Source: Ruegeria sp. EL01
GTDB taxonomy: Bacteria > Pseudomonadota > Alphaproteobacteria > Rhodobacterales > Rhodobacteraceae
Assembly: GCF_900313035.1 (NCBI RefSeq)
Contig: NZ_OMPS01000046.1
Coordinates: 248,001 to 312,000, forward strand
Reading direction: 5' to 3'
Length of the DNA stretch: 64,000 bases
Shown here: positions 37,613 to 48,231 of the stretch, piece after piece
Layout of the letters: the number at the start of each line of letters is the position of its first letter
Position numbering within the stretch: the stretch's first letter is position 1
Made by a program: the position numbers and the translations under genes
Notes under the pieces: model-generated
Told to the model about the DNA's origin: nothing
Database searches by the model: none
What the model saw: only the letters and a program-made list of their open reading frames with translations

Positions 37613-38161
37613 TCAAACCAACTCTGGTTCTGCAGTTTTTTCCAGATGAGCCATCAGGTTTTCAGGGGATGACGCGCCATATGGGTCTTCAGGGCAGTTG
37701 TCCATCAGACCAGGCTCTTCAAACCATGCTTCAACAACACCGTCATTGATGATGGCCGCATAGCGCCAGGACCGCATGCCGAACCCCAGATTATCCTTGT
37801 CGACGAGCATCCCCATCTTGCGGGTAAACTCACCAGACCCATCCGGGATGACCTTGACCTTGTCCAGACCCTGGTCTTTTGCCCACTTGTTCATGACAAA
37901 ACTGTCATTCACGGACATGCAGTAAACCTCATCGATTCCCTTGGCCGCGAAATCAGCGTGCCCGTTTTCAAATCCCGGCAATTGATAGGTCGAGCATGTG
38001 GGCGTAAACGCACCAGGCAATGAGAACAGGATCACCCGCTTGCCAGCAAAATAGTCCGCTGTTGTCATGTCTTGCCAGCGAAACGGATTGGGCCCTTCGA
38101 GCGAGTTGTCGCGAACGCGGGTATGAAAAGTCACGTCGGGCAGTTTGGCACCGGATTTCAT
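37613..38161 (-). CDS. Peroxiredoxin (Prx5-like)
   Basis: Starting at the ATG at 38161 with AGGAGA seven bases upstream, this 182-aa protein is a Prx5/AhpE-like peroxiredoxin. The peroxidatic cysteine lies in LPGAFTPTCSTYQLPGF, followed by the arginine-containing MRSWRYAAIINDG segment. It reduces H2O2 and organic peroxides in the cytoplasm, probably with glutathione or thioredoxin. Convergence with oxyR suggests peroxide control, though I could not pick out an OxyR site in its promoter. Confidence 0.9.
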   Translation of the reverse strand: MKSGAKLPDVTFHTRVRDNSLEGPNPFRWQDMTTADYFAGKRVILFSLPGAFTPTCSTYQLPGFENGHADFAAKGIDEVYCMSVNDSFVMNKWAKDQGLDKVKVIPDGSGEFTRKMGMLVDKDNLGFGMRSWRYAAIINDGVVEAWFEEPGLMDNCPEDPYGASSPENLMAHLEKTAEPELV

Positions 38162-38423
38162 GTTCAATCTCCTGTGATTCACATGTGTTTGGCCCGAGAC
38201 CTAGTTCAGTTCCAAACCGCCTTCAATCGAAGAAATGCCGCATTTGCGAATTTGATATTAGGCTTCTTACCAGTTGAAATAGATGGGTAAAAGTTACTGC
38301 GATCAAAGTTATTCTGCGGTCGCACAGTGTGATTGCATAGCGGATATGCACGGCTGGTGTAATCACAGCGGCTGGTTTATGTTATAGGTACACAGAGTTG
38401 ACCCAAAGTCAGGAAAACTGCCC

Positions 38424-39374
38424 GTGCGAGATCTGAAGGTCCCCGAACAACGTCACCCGGAAAAAGCCCATCGTCCGGACAATGCGCAGCCCAAAAAGCC
38501 GAGCTGGATTCGCGTTAAAGCCCCCGGTGGTAAAGGGTACGCCGATACCCGTCGGATCATGCGGGACAACAACCTTGTCACCGTGTGCGAGGAAGCCGGG
38601 TGCCCCAATGTCGGAGAGTGTTGGAGCCAGGGACACGCGACGATGATGATCATGGGCGAAATCTGTACGCGCGGTTGCACGTTCTGCAATATCGCAACGG
38701 GTCGTCCGGACGCTTTGGATGTGTTCGAACCGGGGCGTGTGGCTCATGCCGTTGAAAAGCTGGGTTTGAACCACGTCGTGATCACCTCGGTGGATCGGGA
38801 TGATCTAAAGGATGGCGGTGCGGAACATTTTGGCCAGACCATTCGTGCGATACGGCACCGGTCTCCGAAAACGACGATCGAGATTCTGACGCCCGATTTT
38901 CTGAAATGCGACGACAAAGTTCTTGAAACTGTGGTCGAAGCCAAACCTGATGTGTTCAACCACAATCTTGAAACCGTGCCGGGGCTATACCTCGAAGTGC
39001 GACCCGGTGCGCGCTATTTCCATTCGCTGCGCCTGCTGCAAAGGGTCAAGGAGCTGGACCCGTCGATCTTCACCAAATCCGGTATCATGGTTGGTTTGGG
39101 TGAGAGCGAACAACAAGTACGCCAGGTGATGGACGACATGCGTGCCGCTGATGTCGATTTCCTGACAATTGGTCAGTACTTGCAGCCAACCCCCAAGCAC
39201 CACGGGGTGGATCGCTTTGTCACCCCCGAAGAGTTCGCATCGTACGAAAAAGCAGCCTATGGCAAAGGGTTCCTGATGGTTTCGGCGACGCCATTGACCC
39301 GGTCTTCGTACCACGCGGGCGATGATTTCGCGCGTTTGCGGGCCGCACGGCAGGAAAAACTGGGACAAGTGTGA
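38424..39374 (+). CDS. lipA: Lipoyl synthase
   Basis: The 316-aa radical SAM enzyme inserts two sulfurs into protein-bound octanoyl groups. The auxiliary cluster cysteines lie in [12 protein letters not shown], the radical SAM cluster in CTRGCTFC, and the C-terminal RSSYHA carries the serine that ligates the auxiliary cluster. It starts at GTG. Length is normal. Its stop overlaps the start of the M20 amidohydrolase gene by 4 bp, indicating an operon. Confidence 0.97.
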   Translation: MRDLKVPEQRHPEKAHRPDNAQPKKPSWIRVKAPGGKGYADTRRIMRDNNLVTVCEEAGCPNVGECWSQGHATMMIMGEICTRGCTFCNIATGRPDALDVFEPGRVAHAVEKLGLNHVVITSVDRDDLKDGGAEHFGQTIRAIRHRSPKTTIEILTPDFLKCDDKVLETVVEAKPDVFNHNLETVPGLYLEVRPGARYFHSLRLLQRVKELDPSIFTKSGIMVGLGESEQQVRQVMDDMRAADVDFLTIGQYLQPTPKHHGVDRFVTPEEFASYEKAAYGKGFLMVSATPLTRSSYHAGDDFARLRAARQEKLGQV

Positions 39375-40513
39375 CGCCGGGAACAGTCAAACGTCTGACG
39401 GCCCTACGTCACGAGCTGCACCAATTCCCCGAAGTCTCGGGGGATGAGAAAAACACGGCCGATCGGATTACCAACCTGATGCAGAATGCGGGTGCTGATC
39501 TGGTCGTGACCGGGCTCGGCGGGCATGGCGTTGCTGCGGTGTTCGAAAGCGGCATAGAAGGGCCTGGTGTCGGAATTCGTTGCGAGTTGGACGCGCTGCC
39601 AATTCAGGAAGAATCTGGCCTGCCTTACGCGTCGCGCATTCCTGGAAAGGGTCATCTGTGCGGCCATGATGGCCATATGGCGATGGTGGTGGGTGTGGCA
39701 GAGGCTTTGCGCGCGGCACGCCCACGATCAGGCCGTGTGACCTTGATCTTCCAGCCGGCTGAAGAGACTGGAAAGGGCGCTGTTGCGATCCGAAGTGATC
39801 CGCGTTTTGCAGAGTTTGCCCCCGACCATGTATTTTCCCTGCACAACCTGCCGGGACTGGATCTGGGCGTTGTCGAGATTTGTGGTGGGCCTGCCAATTG
39901 CGCGTCTCGTGGGATGCGGATTGTTTTGACGGGCAAAACTTCGCATGCCGCTGCGCCACAGGACGGGGTTTCCCCGGCTTCTGCATTGTCGAAGCTCATG
40001 CCTGCTTTGGCAAAGCTGGGGCAGGGAGGGCAGCTGGATCAAAACTACGCACTGACCACCGTGACCCACGCAAATCTTGGGGAGCAGACATTTGGCGTTG
40101 CACCGGGACGGGCGGAACTGTGGGTGACCCTGCGCACGGTCTCGGACACGCGCATGGCAGACCTGATTGCCGAAGCGGAAGCACTGGTTGGAGAGACGTC
40201 TCGGTCGGAAGGTTTGGCATCAGAAATCACCTATGACGACGTCTTCGAAGCCTGCACCAATCACTCGGACGCCGTCGATGTTCTGAAGCAAGCGTGTATT
40301 GAACAAAACGTCCCGGTCCGTTTGGTGGACGATCCGCAAAAGTTCTCGGAAGATTTCGGGCAATTCGGCACAAATGCAAAAACGGCTATGTTCTGGCTGG
40401 GTTCTGGGCCGGATCACCCGCAGCTCCACAATCCGGACTATGATTTTCCGGACGCGCTCATTCCAATCGGGACAGGGATTTTTCTCGCAGCGATCCGTCG
40501 GATACTCGGGTGA
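39371..40513 (+). CDS. M20 family amidohydrolase (hippurate hydrolase-like)
   Basis: The 380-aa protein belongs to the M20D amidohydrolases. Metal-ligand motifs are [21 protein letters not shown] and PAEETGKGA, with a C-terminal [10 protein letters not shown]. Such enzymes remove acyl groups from amino acids or related amides. It starts at GTG inside the lipA stop (4-bp overlap), so it is co-transcribed with lipA, although a link to lipoate, for example cleaving a lipoyl-amide, is speculation. Confidence 0.88.
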   Translation: MTPGTVKRLTALRHELHQFPEVSGDEKNTADRITNLMQNAGADLVVTGLGGHGVAAVFESGIEGPGVGIRCELDALPIQEESGLPYASRIPGKGHLCGHDGHMAMVVGVAEALRAARPRSGRVTLIFQPAEETGKGAVAIRSDPRFAEFAPDHVFSLHNLPGLDLGVVEICGGPANCASRGMRIVLTGKTSHAAAPQDGVSPASALSKLMPALAKLGQGGQLDQNYALTTVTHANLGEQTFGVAPGRAELWVTLRTVSDTRMADLIAEAEALVGETSRSEGLASEITYDDVFEACTNHSDAVDVLKQACIEQNVPVRLVDDPQKFSEDFGQFGTNAKTAMFWLGSGPDHPQLHNPDYDFPDALIPIGTGIFLAAIRRILG

Positions 40514-40518
40514 CAGGA

Positions 40519-40692
40519 TCAGCGCGGCGCGCGCGTCCATTCACCCGTCGCCCAATCGGGCCACCAGCCTAGGTATTCGATCCCGAAAATCAGGAAACAC
40601 AGCAGAATAACTCCGAACACAAGCTGTACCCGCCGTTTCGAAGGCGGGTTTTTGGCCCATTGGGACATGCGCAGGAAATGGCGCGGGTTCAT
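40519..40692 (-). CDS. Small membrane protein downstream of hpt, 57 aa
   Basis: A 58-codon frame starts with ATG directly after the hpt stop codon (no spacer) and ends 6 bp from the stop of the convergent amidohydrolase gene. The product begins MNPRHFLRMSQWAKNPPS, then has one clear membrane helix (VQLVFGVILLCFLIFGIEYLG split at about residues 25-45) and ends WWPDWATGEWTRAP. This arrangement of basic N-terminus, helix and Trp-rich tail looks like a genuine single-pass protein. Function unknown; it is translationally linked to hpt. Confidence 0.7.
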   Translation of the reverse strand: MNPRHFLRMSQWAKNPPSKRRVQLVFGVILLCFLIFGIEYLGWWPDWATGEWTRAPR

Positions 40693-41235
40693 CTATGCCT
40701 CGGTAAATCTGACCTTGCCGATAAACGGCAGGTTGCGGTTACGCTGAGCGTAATCGATCCCGTAGCCCACGACAAATTCGTCCGGGATCTCAAATCCGAT
40801 CCAATCAGAGCGGAAATCAACCTCTCGTCGGCTTGGCTTGTCCAGAAGTGCGATGGATTTCAGGCGTTTTGGGTTGCGGCTGACCAAAAGGCTCGTGACA
40901 TGGTTTAGGGTATGGCCCGTATCTACGATATCTTCTACCACCAGCACGTCACGCCCTTCAATTGCGCCGCGCAAGTCTTTGAGAATTCGTACTTCTCGGC
41001 TACTCTCCATCGCATCTCCGTAAGAAGACGCCTCAAGGAAATCTACTTCGATCGGCAGGTTCAGTTCGCGCACAAGATCGGCAATAAAGACAAAACTGCC
41101 GCGCAAAAGACCGACAACAACCAGCTTGTCTGTATCTCCAAACTCATCCGTTATTTCGCGACAAAGCTCCTCGATCCGGGCGGCAATCGCCTTGGCCGAG
41201 ATCATCTCATCTATCACATATGCGCGGTCACTCAT
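40693..41235 (-). CDS. hpt: Hypoxanthine phosphoribosyltransferase
   Basis: This 180-aa purine salvage enzyme makes IMP/GMP from hypoxanthine/guanine and PRPP. The PRPP loop is [14 protein letters not shown], with GLLRGSFVF earlier and KVRFTEA at the end. The ATG at 41235 gives the usual length; the longer frame to 41670 runs through the convergent COQ10-like gene and is not homologous. A 57-aa membrane protein gene follows without gap. Confidence 0.93.
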   Translation of the reverse strand: MSDRAYVIDEMISAKAIAARIEELCREITDEFGDTDKLVVVGLLRGSFVFIADLVRELNLPIEVDFLEASSYGDAMESSREVRILKDLRGAIEGRDVLVVEDIVDTGHTLNHVTSLLVSRNPKRLKSIALLDKPSRREVDFRSDWIGFEIPDEFVVGYGIDYAQRNRNLPFIGKVRFTEA

Positions 41236-41307
41236 CCCAGCCCCCTTGATCTTTGGCGCGCAACATACGACATGACGCGCCATTGTCATCTGAAAATACC
41301 GGACGCC

Positions 41308-41754
41308 ATGCCTATCCATTCGGAAACACGTCACCTGCCTTACACCGCCCAGCAGATGTATGATCTGATCGCAGACGTCGCCAAATACCCCGAGTTTCTG
41401 CCTTGGTGTGCAGCGGCACGCATTCGCAAAACCTATCAAACCGGTGAGGCCAAGGTGCTGGAGGCGGATCTGGTCATTTCGTTCAAAGTGTTTCGGGAAC
41501 GGTTCGGTAGCCGGGTCACGTTGTTTGGGGACCAAAAAAGAATCGACACCGAAAATCTGGATGGCCCATTCAAGTACATGAAATCCGACTGGCAGTTCGC
41601 GGACGCGCCGGACGGTGGCTGTAATATCTCGTTCCACGTCGATTTCGAGTTCAGGAACGCCATCCTGCAAGGCATTATCGGCGTTGTTTTCAACGAAGCC
41701 ATGCAGCGGATCGTTCGTGCGTTCGAAGCCCGCGCAAAAGAACTCTATAGCTAA
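41308..41754 (+). CDS. COQ10/RatA-like SRPBCC family protein
   Basis: From the ATG at 41308 the product is 148 aa with the START-like COQ10 pattern: [29 protein letters not shown], then [17 protein letters not shown] [17 protein letters not shown] at the C-terminus. COQ10 homologues bind ubiquinone and are needed for efficient respiration; E. coli RatA is the bacterial homologue once described as a toxin. Conserved chromosomal location suggests the housekeeping quinone role. The gene overlaps no other real gene. Confidence 0.88.
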   Translation: MPIHSETRHLPYTAQQMYDLIADVAKYPEFLPWCAAARIRKTYQTGEAKVLEADLVISFKVFRERFGSRVTLFGDQKRIDTENLDGPFKYMKSDWQFADAPDGGCNISFHVDFEFRNAILQGIIGVVFNEAMQRIVRAFEARAKELYS

Positions 41755-41791
41755 GCCTTTACCAATGATTGGTGCACGTTAGACTGTGCGC

Positions 41792-43087
41792 ATGCATGAT
41801 CTGACCACATCCTTGGCGGCCTTTGCTGCCGGTCCTGTAACGACATCCGCCCAGGCGCGGATCGTGACGTCCTTGTCAGCGCTCGACTGGATCGCTGTGG
41901 GGCGGGTTGGTGCGGCTGAACCGGTCTCATCAGCTGTCCGAGACTTGGTTCTGGGTGAAGAAGGGGCAGGCCAGGCGCATCTTTTCGGCGGTGGCGCGGC
42001 CCCACTACGCGCGGCGGCGTTAGTCAACGGAACCGTCTCGCACGCGTTGGACTATGATGACACGCATTTCGCCCATATCGGCCACCCTTCGGTGGTTGTT
42101 TTGCCCGCGGCGCTGGCGGTTACGGAATGGGATGACCGCATATTGGTGGACTTTCTCGAAGCCGCTCTGATCGGGATGGAAACATCGATCCGTATTGGGT
42201 TGTGGCTTGGGCGCGGGCACTATCAGGCCGGGTTCCATCAAACCGCTACTGCAGGCGCTTTCGGCGCTGCAGTGGCCGTTGGGCGGGTGTTTGGATTTGA
42301 TGAAAAACAGATGCAGCATGTCCTTGGATTGACCGCAACGCGTGCTGCAGGTTTGAAAGTGCAGTTCGGGACCATGGGTAAACCATATAACGCCGGGCTT
42401 GCATCTTCTGCCGGGGTCGAAGCCGCCCTGCTGGTGCAACGCGGTTTTGAACCAAATGCCGGTGCGTTAGAGGGTCAATACGGTTTCGGGTCCACCCATC
42501 AAGGCGCATCCGACGTGGACGCGGCATTGGATGGCTTAGGAGAAGAGTGGCTGTTCGAATCCGTCAGCCACAAGCTGCACGCTTGTTGCCATGGGCTGCA
42601 CGCCGCGCTTGAGGCTGCTCGGGATTTGGATATTGCCGAGCCGGAAGTGGCTGAAATTAGGATCAAAACGCACCCACGCTGGATGAGTGTCTGCAATCAG
42701 GTCGCCCCGACAACCGGGCTGGGTGCCAAGTTCTCCTACCGCACAGTCATAGCAATGCATGCGCTGGGGTTTGATACAGCCTTACCGATCAATTACTCCA
42801 AGAAGGTCTGCGCCAATCCGCGTATCACGTCCCTGGGGGATCGCATCACTGTCGAAGCCGACGATACTCTTTCCGAAACCCAAGCGCATCTGGAGCTGCT
42901 GCGTCGCGACGGGGTCCGGCGCGAAGCGACGCATGACCTGCTGGCGCCTATGTCGCTTGCTGATCGCGAAGATCGCGTGCGTGGAAAGGCCGCCAAGTTG
43001 ATTGGCAGCGATGAAGCGGACGCGATCTGGTCGATGCTACGTACCGGAGGACACGCCCGCGATCTGGCGGAAGGATTGACGGACTAG
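41792..43087 (+). CDS. MmgE/PrpD family protein
   Basis: The 431-aa protein (ATG at 41792 preferred over a GTG six bases earlier) has the MmgE/PrpD fold signatures [14 protein letters not shown] and [14 protein letters not shown], and [11 protein letters not shown] with likely active-site residues. The family includes 2-methylcitrate dehydratase, iminodisuccinate epimerase and cis-aconitate decarboxylase. No methylcitrate genes are nearby, so the exact substrate is open. Its stop overlaps the stop of convergent pyrC by 4 bp. Confidence 0.85.
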   Translation: MHDLTTSLAAFAAGPVTTSAQARIVTSLSALDWIAVGRVGAAEPVSSAVRDLVLGEEGAGQAHLFGGGAAPLRAAALVNGTVSHALDYDDTHFAHIGHPSVVVLPAALAVTEWDDRILVDFLEAALIGMETSIRIGLWLGRGHYQAGFHQTATAGAFGAAVAVGRVFGFDEKQMQHVLGLTATRAAGLKVQFGTMGKPYNAGLASSAGVEAALLVQRGFEPNAGALEGQYGFGSTHQGASDVDAALDGLGEEWLFESVSHKLHACCHGLHAALEAARDLDIAEPEVAEIRIKTHPRWMSVCNQVAPTTGLGAKFSYRTVIAMHALGFDTALPINYSKKVCANPRITSLGDRITVEADDTLSETQAHLELLRRDGVRREATHDLLAPMSLADREDRVRGKAAKLIGSDEADAIWSMLRTGGHARDLAEGLTD

Positions 43088-44121
43088 TCGACGCGCCAAT
43101 GCAATGGAAAGCCCGGGTCAAAAACGGTTACCGGTCCGTCAGGTGTCTCGATTTTGGCCGGGTAATCCACCGGGCCGCCCTTGGTTAGGGTCAGCGTGTC
43201 TGCGTTTGCGGGTAACCGGTAAAAAGCTGGCCCATTAAGCGCCGCAAACCCTTCTAACTTGCCCAACGCGCCTTCACGCTCGAACATCTCCGCCAACAAG
43301 GACATGGTATTGGTCGCGGTGAAGCACCCGGCACATCCGCAGGCCATTTCCTTGTTATCATCGGTATGGGGCGCACTGTCGGTGCCCAGGAAATACCGAT
43401 GGTCGCCGGAAGTCGCGGCTGCCAGCAAAGCCAATCGGTGTTCTTCGCGTTTGGCGACGGGCAGGCAATAGTAATGCGGTTTGATCCCGCCAACCAAAAT
43501 GTGGTTGCGATTGATGATCAGGTGGTGTGCGGTAATGGTCGCGCCCAGATCGGTATCATTGGCTTTGACGTACTCAACACCGTCCTTGGTGGTGATGTGC
43601 TCCATAACTACACGCAGGCCGGGCGTCGACTTGCGGATTGGGTCCAGCACGCGATCGATGAACACGGCTTCGCGGTCAAAAATGTCGATCTCAGCATCTG
43701 TGACTTCACCATGCACACACAAGGGCAGGCCAATTTCAGCCATCTTTTCAAGTGCCGGGCGTACTTTTTCGAAATCCTGCACACCCGAGGCAGAGTTTGT
43801 TGTCGCCCCGGCCGGGTACAGTTTGATCGCTTTTATCAGGCCACTGGCATGTGCAGATTCGACATCCGCGGGGTCTGTATCTTCGGTCAGATACAGGGTC
43901 ATCAGCGGTTCAAATGTCATCCCGTCCGGCAGGGCCGCCAGAATACGGTCTCGATAAGCGGCGGCCTGTGTGCCGGTCACGACGGGGGGCACAAGATTGG
44001 GCATGATGATAGCACGGGCAAAGTGGCGCGCGGTTTCGGGCAGGACGGCTTGCAACATTGCGCCATCGCGCAAGTGCAAATGCCAGTCGTCGGGGCGGCG
44101 GATCGTGATGCTTTCGGTCAT
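43084..44121 (-). CDS. pyrC: Dihydroorotase
   Basis: From the ATG at 44121 this 345-aa protein is an E. coli-type (class II) dihydroorotase of pyrimidine synthesis. It has the metal-binding [10 protein letters not shown] at the start, [12 protein letters not shown] with the lysine that becomes carboxylated, [13 protein letters not shown], and [13 protein letters not shown] with the catalytic aspartate. The extra 22 codons upstream to 44187 are not conserved. It is transcribed toward the MmgE/PrpD gene. Confidence 0.96.
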   Translation of the reverse strand: MTESITIRRPDDWHLHLRDGAMLQAVLPETARHFARAIIMPNLVPPVVTGTQAAAYRDRILAALPDGMTFEPLMTLYLTEDTDPADVESAHASGLIKAIKLYPAGATTNSASGVQDFEKVRPALEKMAEIGLPLCVHGEVTDAEIDIFDREAVFIDRVLDPIRKSTPGLRVVMEHITTKDGVEYVKANDTDLGATITAHHLIINRNHILVGGIKPHYYCLPVAKREEHRLALLAAATSGDHRYFLGTDSAPHTDDNKEMACGCAGCFTATNTMSLLAEMFEREGALGKLEGFAALNGPAFYRLPANADTLTLTKGGPVDYPAKIETPDGPVTVFDPGFPLHWRVD

Positions 44122-44300
44122 GGGCCATCCGCTAACACAGCCGCTTGCCTCGGGAAAGAGCCGCGTTGCAGCAAATGACGTAACCAAGGCGCGGGCATGT
44201 CTGCAGCTTGTTAATCAAGCGGATCGTCGTACGTGGTTCATCGATCAGTGACTTGACGCGTGGCGTGCACCATGACCTGTTAGGCCCAAGGAGAAACTAC

Positions 44301-45209
44301 ATGCACCAACCCCAATCAATTGATGCCGTTCAGCAGGTTCTGGGCGCTCAAGGCTATGTCTGTGGTCGTGCCCTGGCAACGGTGGTGTTTCTTGCCCTGA
44401 AACTGGGCCGACCGCTGTTTTTGGAGGGTGAGGCGGGCGTTGGAAAAACCGAAATTGCCAAAGCACTGGCAGGTGGCCTTGGGCGTCGGCTGATCCGTTT
44501 GCAATGTTACGAGGGGCTTGATGCCTCCTCAGCCGTTTACGAATGGAATTTTCCGGCGCAAATGGTGGCAATTCGCACAGCCGAGGCATCCGGCGGGGCA
44601 GATCGCAATAGTTTGCAGACCGAATTGTTCTCGGACGAGTATTTGATTGAACGCCCGTTACTTCAAGCCATGCGGCCGGACGAAAATGGTGCGCCGATCT
44701 TGCTGATCGACGAACTCGACAGAACCGATGAACCGTTCGAGGCCTTCCTGCTGGAAGCGCTCAGTGATTTTCAGGTGACCATCCCCGAACTCGGGACAGT
44801 GAAAGCCCCGGAACCACCTATCGTGATCGTCACCTCGAACCGCACCCGCGAGGTGCATGACGCGTTGAAACGCCGTTGCCTGTATCACTGGGTCGACTAT
44901 CCCGATTTTGAACGAGAAATCGAAATTCTGCACGCGCGTGCGCCCGAAGCTGCAGATGCGCTAAGCCGCGAAGTCGTGGCCTTTGTTCAGCGCCTGCGGA
45001 CCGAGGATCTGTTCAAAAAACCGGGTGTGGCGGAAACCATCGATTGGGCCAAATGCCTGCTCGCCTTGGATGTCATTAATCTAAGCCCGGAAGTCATCGG
45101 CGATACTTTGGGGGCGATCCTGAAATACCAGGACGACATTCAAAAACTGCAAGGGTCCGAGGCGAAACGTATTCTGGATCAGGCAAAAGCCACACTCGAA
45201 CCGGCCTGA
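44301..45209 (+). CDS. MoxR-type AAA+ ATPase (CoxD-like)
   Basis: The ATG at 44301 follows an AAGGAG site; the 302-aa protein has Walker A LEGEAGVGKTEIAK, Walker B ILLIDELDRTDEPFE and the MoxR sensor segment VIVTSNRTREVHDALKRRC. In cox clusters CoxD of this type works with the VWA protein CoxE to help build the [CuSMoO2] or molybdenum centre. The next gene on the strand is such a VWA protein, so this pair is the maturation module of the cox locus that follows. Confidence 0.9.
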   Translation: MHQPQSIDAVQQVLGAQGYVCGRALATVVFLALKLGRPLFLEGEAGVGKTEIAKALAGGLGRRLIRLQCYEGLDASSAVYEWNFPAQMVAIRTAEASGGADRNSLQTELFSDEYLIERPLLQAMRPDENGAPILLIDELDRTDEPFEAFLLEALSDFQVTIPELGTVKAPEPPIVIVTSNRTREVHDALKRRCLYHWVDYPDFEREIEILHARAPEAADALSREVVAFVQRLRTEDLFKKPGVAETIDWAKCLLALDVINLSPEVIGDTLGAILKYQDDIQKLQGSEAKRILDQAKATLEPA

Positions 45210-45210
45210 T

Positions 45211-45262
45211 GCTTCACCTTTTTCGAAATACTCCGGGGGTATGGGGGCAGCGCCCCCATGAT
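45211..45262 (+). repeat. Intergenic palindromic repeat, copy 1
   Basis: After the MoxR stop lies a tract whose centre, ATGGGGGC-AGC-GCCCCCAT (45241-45259), is a perfect 8-bp stem with a 3-base loop, flanked by the tail TTTTTCGAAATACTCCGGGG. The reverse complement of the whole matches the copy at 52320-52369. It separates MoxR and VWA genes. Confidence 0.75.
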
Positions 45263-45264
45263 GT

Positions 45265-46524
45265 ATGATGGCAGAACAACTCCCAATCGATATCCCGGAT
45301 GATCCGAAATTGGCACAGAATATCACGCATTTCGCGCGGGCTTTGCGGAAGGCTGGATTGCCCATTGGCACAGGTCGGGTCGTGGATGCCATTCGCGCGG
45401 TTCAGGCGGCGGGATTCACCGAGAAACAGGATTTTTACTGGACGCTTCACGCTTGTTTCGTCAATCGACCCGATCATCGTACTGTTTTCGCGCAGGTTTT
45501 CCGCCTCTACTGGCGTGATCCACGTTACTTGGAACATATGATGTCCATGATGCTGCCTGCAATTCGCGGGGTGCAGGAGGACCGCAAGGCCGAGGCTGGA
45601 GAAAAGCGCGCGGCGGAAGCGTTGTTGGATGGCGTGGAACGCGACCATCCAGATTCCAGCGAAGACGAAGGCGAGACCGAGCTTGAAATCGATGCGTCGC
45701 AAACCGCGTCATCCGAGGAACGTTTGCGCAGCCTCGATTTTGAACAGATGAGCACCGCTGAAATTGCGCAAGCCAAACGTCTGCTGGCGCAATTGAATTT
45801 GCCCGTCAAACCTATCGCCAGTCGCAGGGGTCAGGCCAGCCATCTGGGGCACCGCATTGACCGAGGGCGCACGTTGCGCGCAGCCATGCGGCAGGGCGGT
45901 GAACTGCGCGATATTGCCCGGATGAAACCCAAACCACGCTGGCCCAATCTGGTGGCCTTGTGCGATATCTCAGGTTCGATGAGCCAGTACAGCCGCATTA
46001 TTCTGCACTTCCTGCACACGGTTTCGAATACCAAGGGCGCTGGATGGGCCAAGGTTCACGCCTTCACCTTTGGTACTCGACTGACCAATATTACCCGTCA
46101 CCTGCAGCAGCGTGATGTCGACGCTGCGTTGGCGGCGGCAGGTTCAGAGGCTCAGGATTGGGAAGGTGGCACACGGATCGGGGACTGCCTGCACGCTTTC
46201 AACCGGGATTGGTCGCGCCGGGTCATGGGGCAGGGCGCTGTGGTTTTGTTGATCACGGATGGTCTGGACCGTGGGGAACCCGACGCGTTGGCGAAAGAGA
46301 TGGAGCGGTTGCACCTGTCCTCTCATCGTCTGATCTGGCTTAACCCGCTGCTACGCTGGGATGAGTTTGCACCCAAGGCGCGGGGAATCGTATCAATGTT
46401 GCCGCATGTTGACAGTTTCCGCGCGGGTCATTCCATCGCCTCGCTGGAAAATCTGGCGGCTGTCATTTCAAAGCCCGACGATGTGGGTGAGAAAGCGCGG
46501 TTGATGTCCGCGCTTTCTGCCTGA
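45265..46524 (+). CDS. VWA domain protein (CoxE-like)
   Basis: The 419-aa protein has an acidic middle (about 120-160) and a von Willebrand A domain whose MIDAS reads CDISGSMSQYS, later with ITDGLDRG. This is the CoxE family partner of MoxR ATPases, used for cofactor or metal insertion into cox-type hydroxylases. It starts immediately after the palindromic repeat and ribosome binding looks weak, so coupling to the MoxR gene may matter. It is convergent with the secreted protein gene after it. Confidence 0.88.
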   Translation: MMAEQLPIDIPDDPKLAQNITHFARALRKAGLPIGTGRVVDAIRAVQAAGFTEKQDFYWTLHACFVNRPDHRTVFAQVFRLYWRDPRYLEHMMSMMLPAIRGVQEDRKAEAGEKRAAEALLDGVERDHPDSSEDEGETELEIDASQTASSEERLRSLDFEQMSTAEIAQAKRLLAQLNLPVKPIASRRGQASHLGHRIDRGRTLRAAMRQGGELRDIARMKPKPRWPNLVALCDISGSMSQYSRIILHFLHTVSNTKGAGWAKVHAFTFGTRLTNITRHLQQRDVDAALAAAGSEAQDWEGGTRIGDCLHAFNRDWSRRVMGQGAVVLLITDGLDRGEPDALAKEMERLHLSSHRLIWLNPLLRWDEFAPKARGIVSMLPHVDSFRAGHSIASLENLAAVISKPDDVGEKARLMSALSA

Positions 46525-46527
46525 GCT

Positions 46528-47028
46528 TTAATCAAGCTGTTTTTCGTTGCACTCGCGTGCCATTTCCATCGCTTTATAGGTGCCCGTCAGATCGACTGTG
46601 AAAGCAAATTCTTTCTCGGGGAATACGATCATGACCTTTTTCTTGGCCAGATCATCGGCGAATTGAGGATCGTCTGACAGGACGTAACCGCCGGAATATC
46701 CTTTGGTAATGTTGCCTTTCATGCCGGTCGCTTCGCCCAGATAGATGTTGTCACCCAGCAGGATCGCCACAGCCTCTTTCTCACCGCGTTTGATATCGGT
46801 TTTGGCTTTGGTGAAAACACCGACATAGCCAACACCGCGATCCTCGGTCAGGCCCATCTGGACAACGTTTTCAGCGTCATCAACAGCTTCGATCAGGCAG
46901 GATTTCTTTTCATTGTCGATGAACACCTTCCAGCCCTCGACTTCGCCATAGCGTTCAAATGTATCAGCCCATGCGGCGGTTGAGGTCAAAAGACCGATCG
47001 CCGTTCCCAGTGTAAGAATGCGTTTCAA
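46528..47028 (-). CDS. Secreted protein of unknown function
   Basis: The 166-aa protein begins with a signal peptide (cleavage after TAAWA, residue 21). The mature part is acidic and starts DTFERYGEVEGWKVFIDNEKKSCLIEA, with one cysteine early and one near the C-terminus (RECNEK), possibly a disulfide. It vaguely resembles IalB-family periplasmic proteins, but I am not sure. It lies inside the cox locus on the opposite strand and is probably unrelated to it. Confidence 0.7.
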   Translation of the reverse strand: MKRILTLGTAIGLLTSTAAWADTFERYGEVEGWKVFIDNEKKSCLIEAVDDAENVVQMGLTEDRGVGYVGVFTKAKTDIKRGEKEAVAILLGDNIYLGEATGMKGNITKGYSGGYVLSDDPQFADDLAKKKVMIVFPEKEFAFTVDLTGTYKAMEMARECNEKQLD

Positions 47029-47262
47029 CTTTTTGTCTCCGATGTAAAATGGTCAAAGCAGGCAGCCGGTTGATGACCGGCTGTTCCAGCAGGCTAGAGG
47101 CTGGAACATCGACATTCAATGCTCTGCTTCTGAGAATGTGAGGATATGCCCGCACTACTTTGCCGCGAAGTCTTTTTCAAAGGCATCGCTTTCATGTGCT
47201 GATCTTACTTTTTATTGCCTTAAAGCGCCTTATGTTGGGTCGGAATACGCCGGGAGGGTTCA

Positions 47263-48231
47263 ATGGATCGATTCGACAATAGTCCAGAGACAGCGTTGGA
47301 ATGGTTTCGCCGCGGGCGCAGTGCGGCCCTTGCGACCGTTGTTGAAACCTGGGGCAGTGCCCCACGTCGTGTCGGGGCGCAACTTGCCATTGGCGGGGAC
47401 GGTCGGATCGAAGGGTCGGTTTCGGGCGGCTGTGTCGAAGGCGCTGTAATCGTTGAGGCGTTGGAAGCCATCGAGGAGGGCGAAGCCCGCCTGCTTGAGT
47501 TCGGTGTCAGCGACGAAGACGCCTTTTCTGTCGGGCTTGCCTGCGGTGGAACCATTCGGGTTCTGGTTGAACCCATTGGTCAGGTCTTGCCCGAGCCAAT
47601 GCTGGCCGAACTGGTTGATGCGCGGGCGGCACGCGAACCGCTGGCCTATGAGGTCAACGTTGACACCGGCCACCGCGCTCTGCGCCGAAACGGTTATAGT
47701 CAAAGGCTGCGTATGGATCGCTCTGGTTTCGAAGAGGATGGCAAGACTTTTGTGGCGGTACACAATCCACCGCTGCGGCTGATCGTTGTCGGGGCGGTAC
47801 ACATCGCGCAAGCTTTGGTGCCGATGGCGCGGATCGCGGGGTATGATCCGGCGATTGTTGATCCGCGCGAGGCATTCGCCTCTGACGACCGGTTTCCCGG
47901 TGAAACGATCCTGACAGATTGGCCCGATGAGGCAGTCGCCAAATTGGGATTGGATTCGCGCACGGCTGTGGTTCTTCTGACCCACGATCCGAAACTGGAT
48001 GATCCTGCACTGCAAGCTGCACTGGGCGCAGGCGTGTTTTACATCGGCGCGCTGGGGTCCAAGCGAACCCACGCGAAACGGGTCGAGCGAATGCAGAATG
48101 CAGGCGTCACCGACGCCCAGATTTCACGGATCTATGGGCCCGTGGGCCTTGATATTGGTGCATCGGACCCGGCAGAAATCGCGGTTGCAATCCTGGCACA
48201 GATGACCGCCGTGCTGAGGGGGCGGGTGTGA
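47263..48231 (+). CDS. XdhC/CoxI family molybdenum-cofactor chaperone
   Basis: This 322-aa protein has the N-terminal XdhC motif (GSAPRRVGAQLAIGGDG, SVSGGCVEGAV) and a C-terminal Rossmann part (LIVVGAVHIAQALVPMA, then [12 protein letters not shown]). XdhC binds molybdenum cofactor, promotes its sulfuration and delivers it to xanthine dehydrogenase-type enzymes. A GGAGGG site precedes the ATG. It overlaps the next gene by 4 bp (GTGTGA), so both are coupled and sit directly upstream of coxSLM. Confidence 0.9.
   Translation: MDRFDNSPETALEWFRRGRSAALATVVETWGSAPRRVGAQLAIGGDGRIEGSVSGGCVEGAVIVEALEAIEEGEARLLEFGVSDEDAFSVGLACGGTIRVLVEPIGQVLPEPMLAELVDARAAREPLAYEVNVDTGHRALRRNGYSQRLRMDRSGFEEDGKTFVAVHNPPLRLIVVGAVHIAQALVPMARIAGYDPAIVDPREAFASDDRFPGETILTDWPDEAVAKLGLDSRTAVVLLTHDPKLDDPALQAALGAGVFYIGALGSKRTHAKRVERMQNAGVTDAQISRIYGPVGLDIGASDPAEIAVAILAQMTAVLRGRV

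Noticed and set aside
40912..41307. N-terminal extension of the COQ10-like protein
   Set aside because: This part of the frame is antisense to hpt and not homologous; the ATG at 41308 gives the normal family length.
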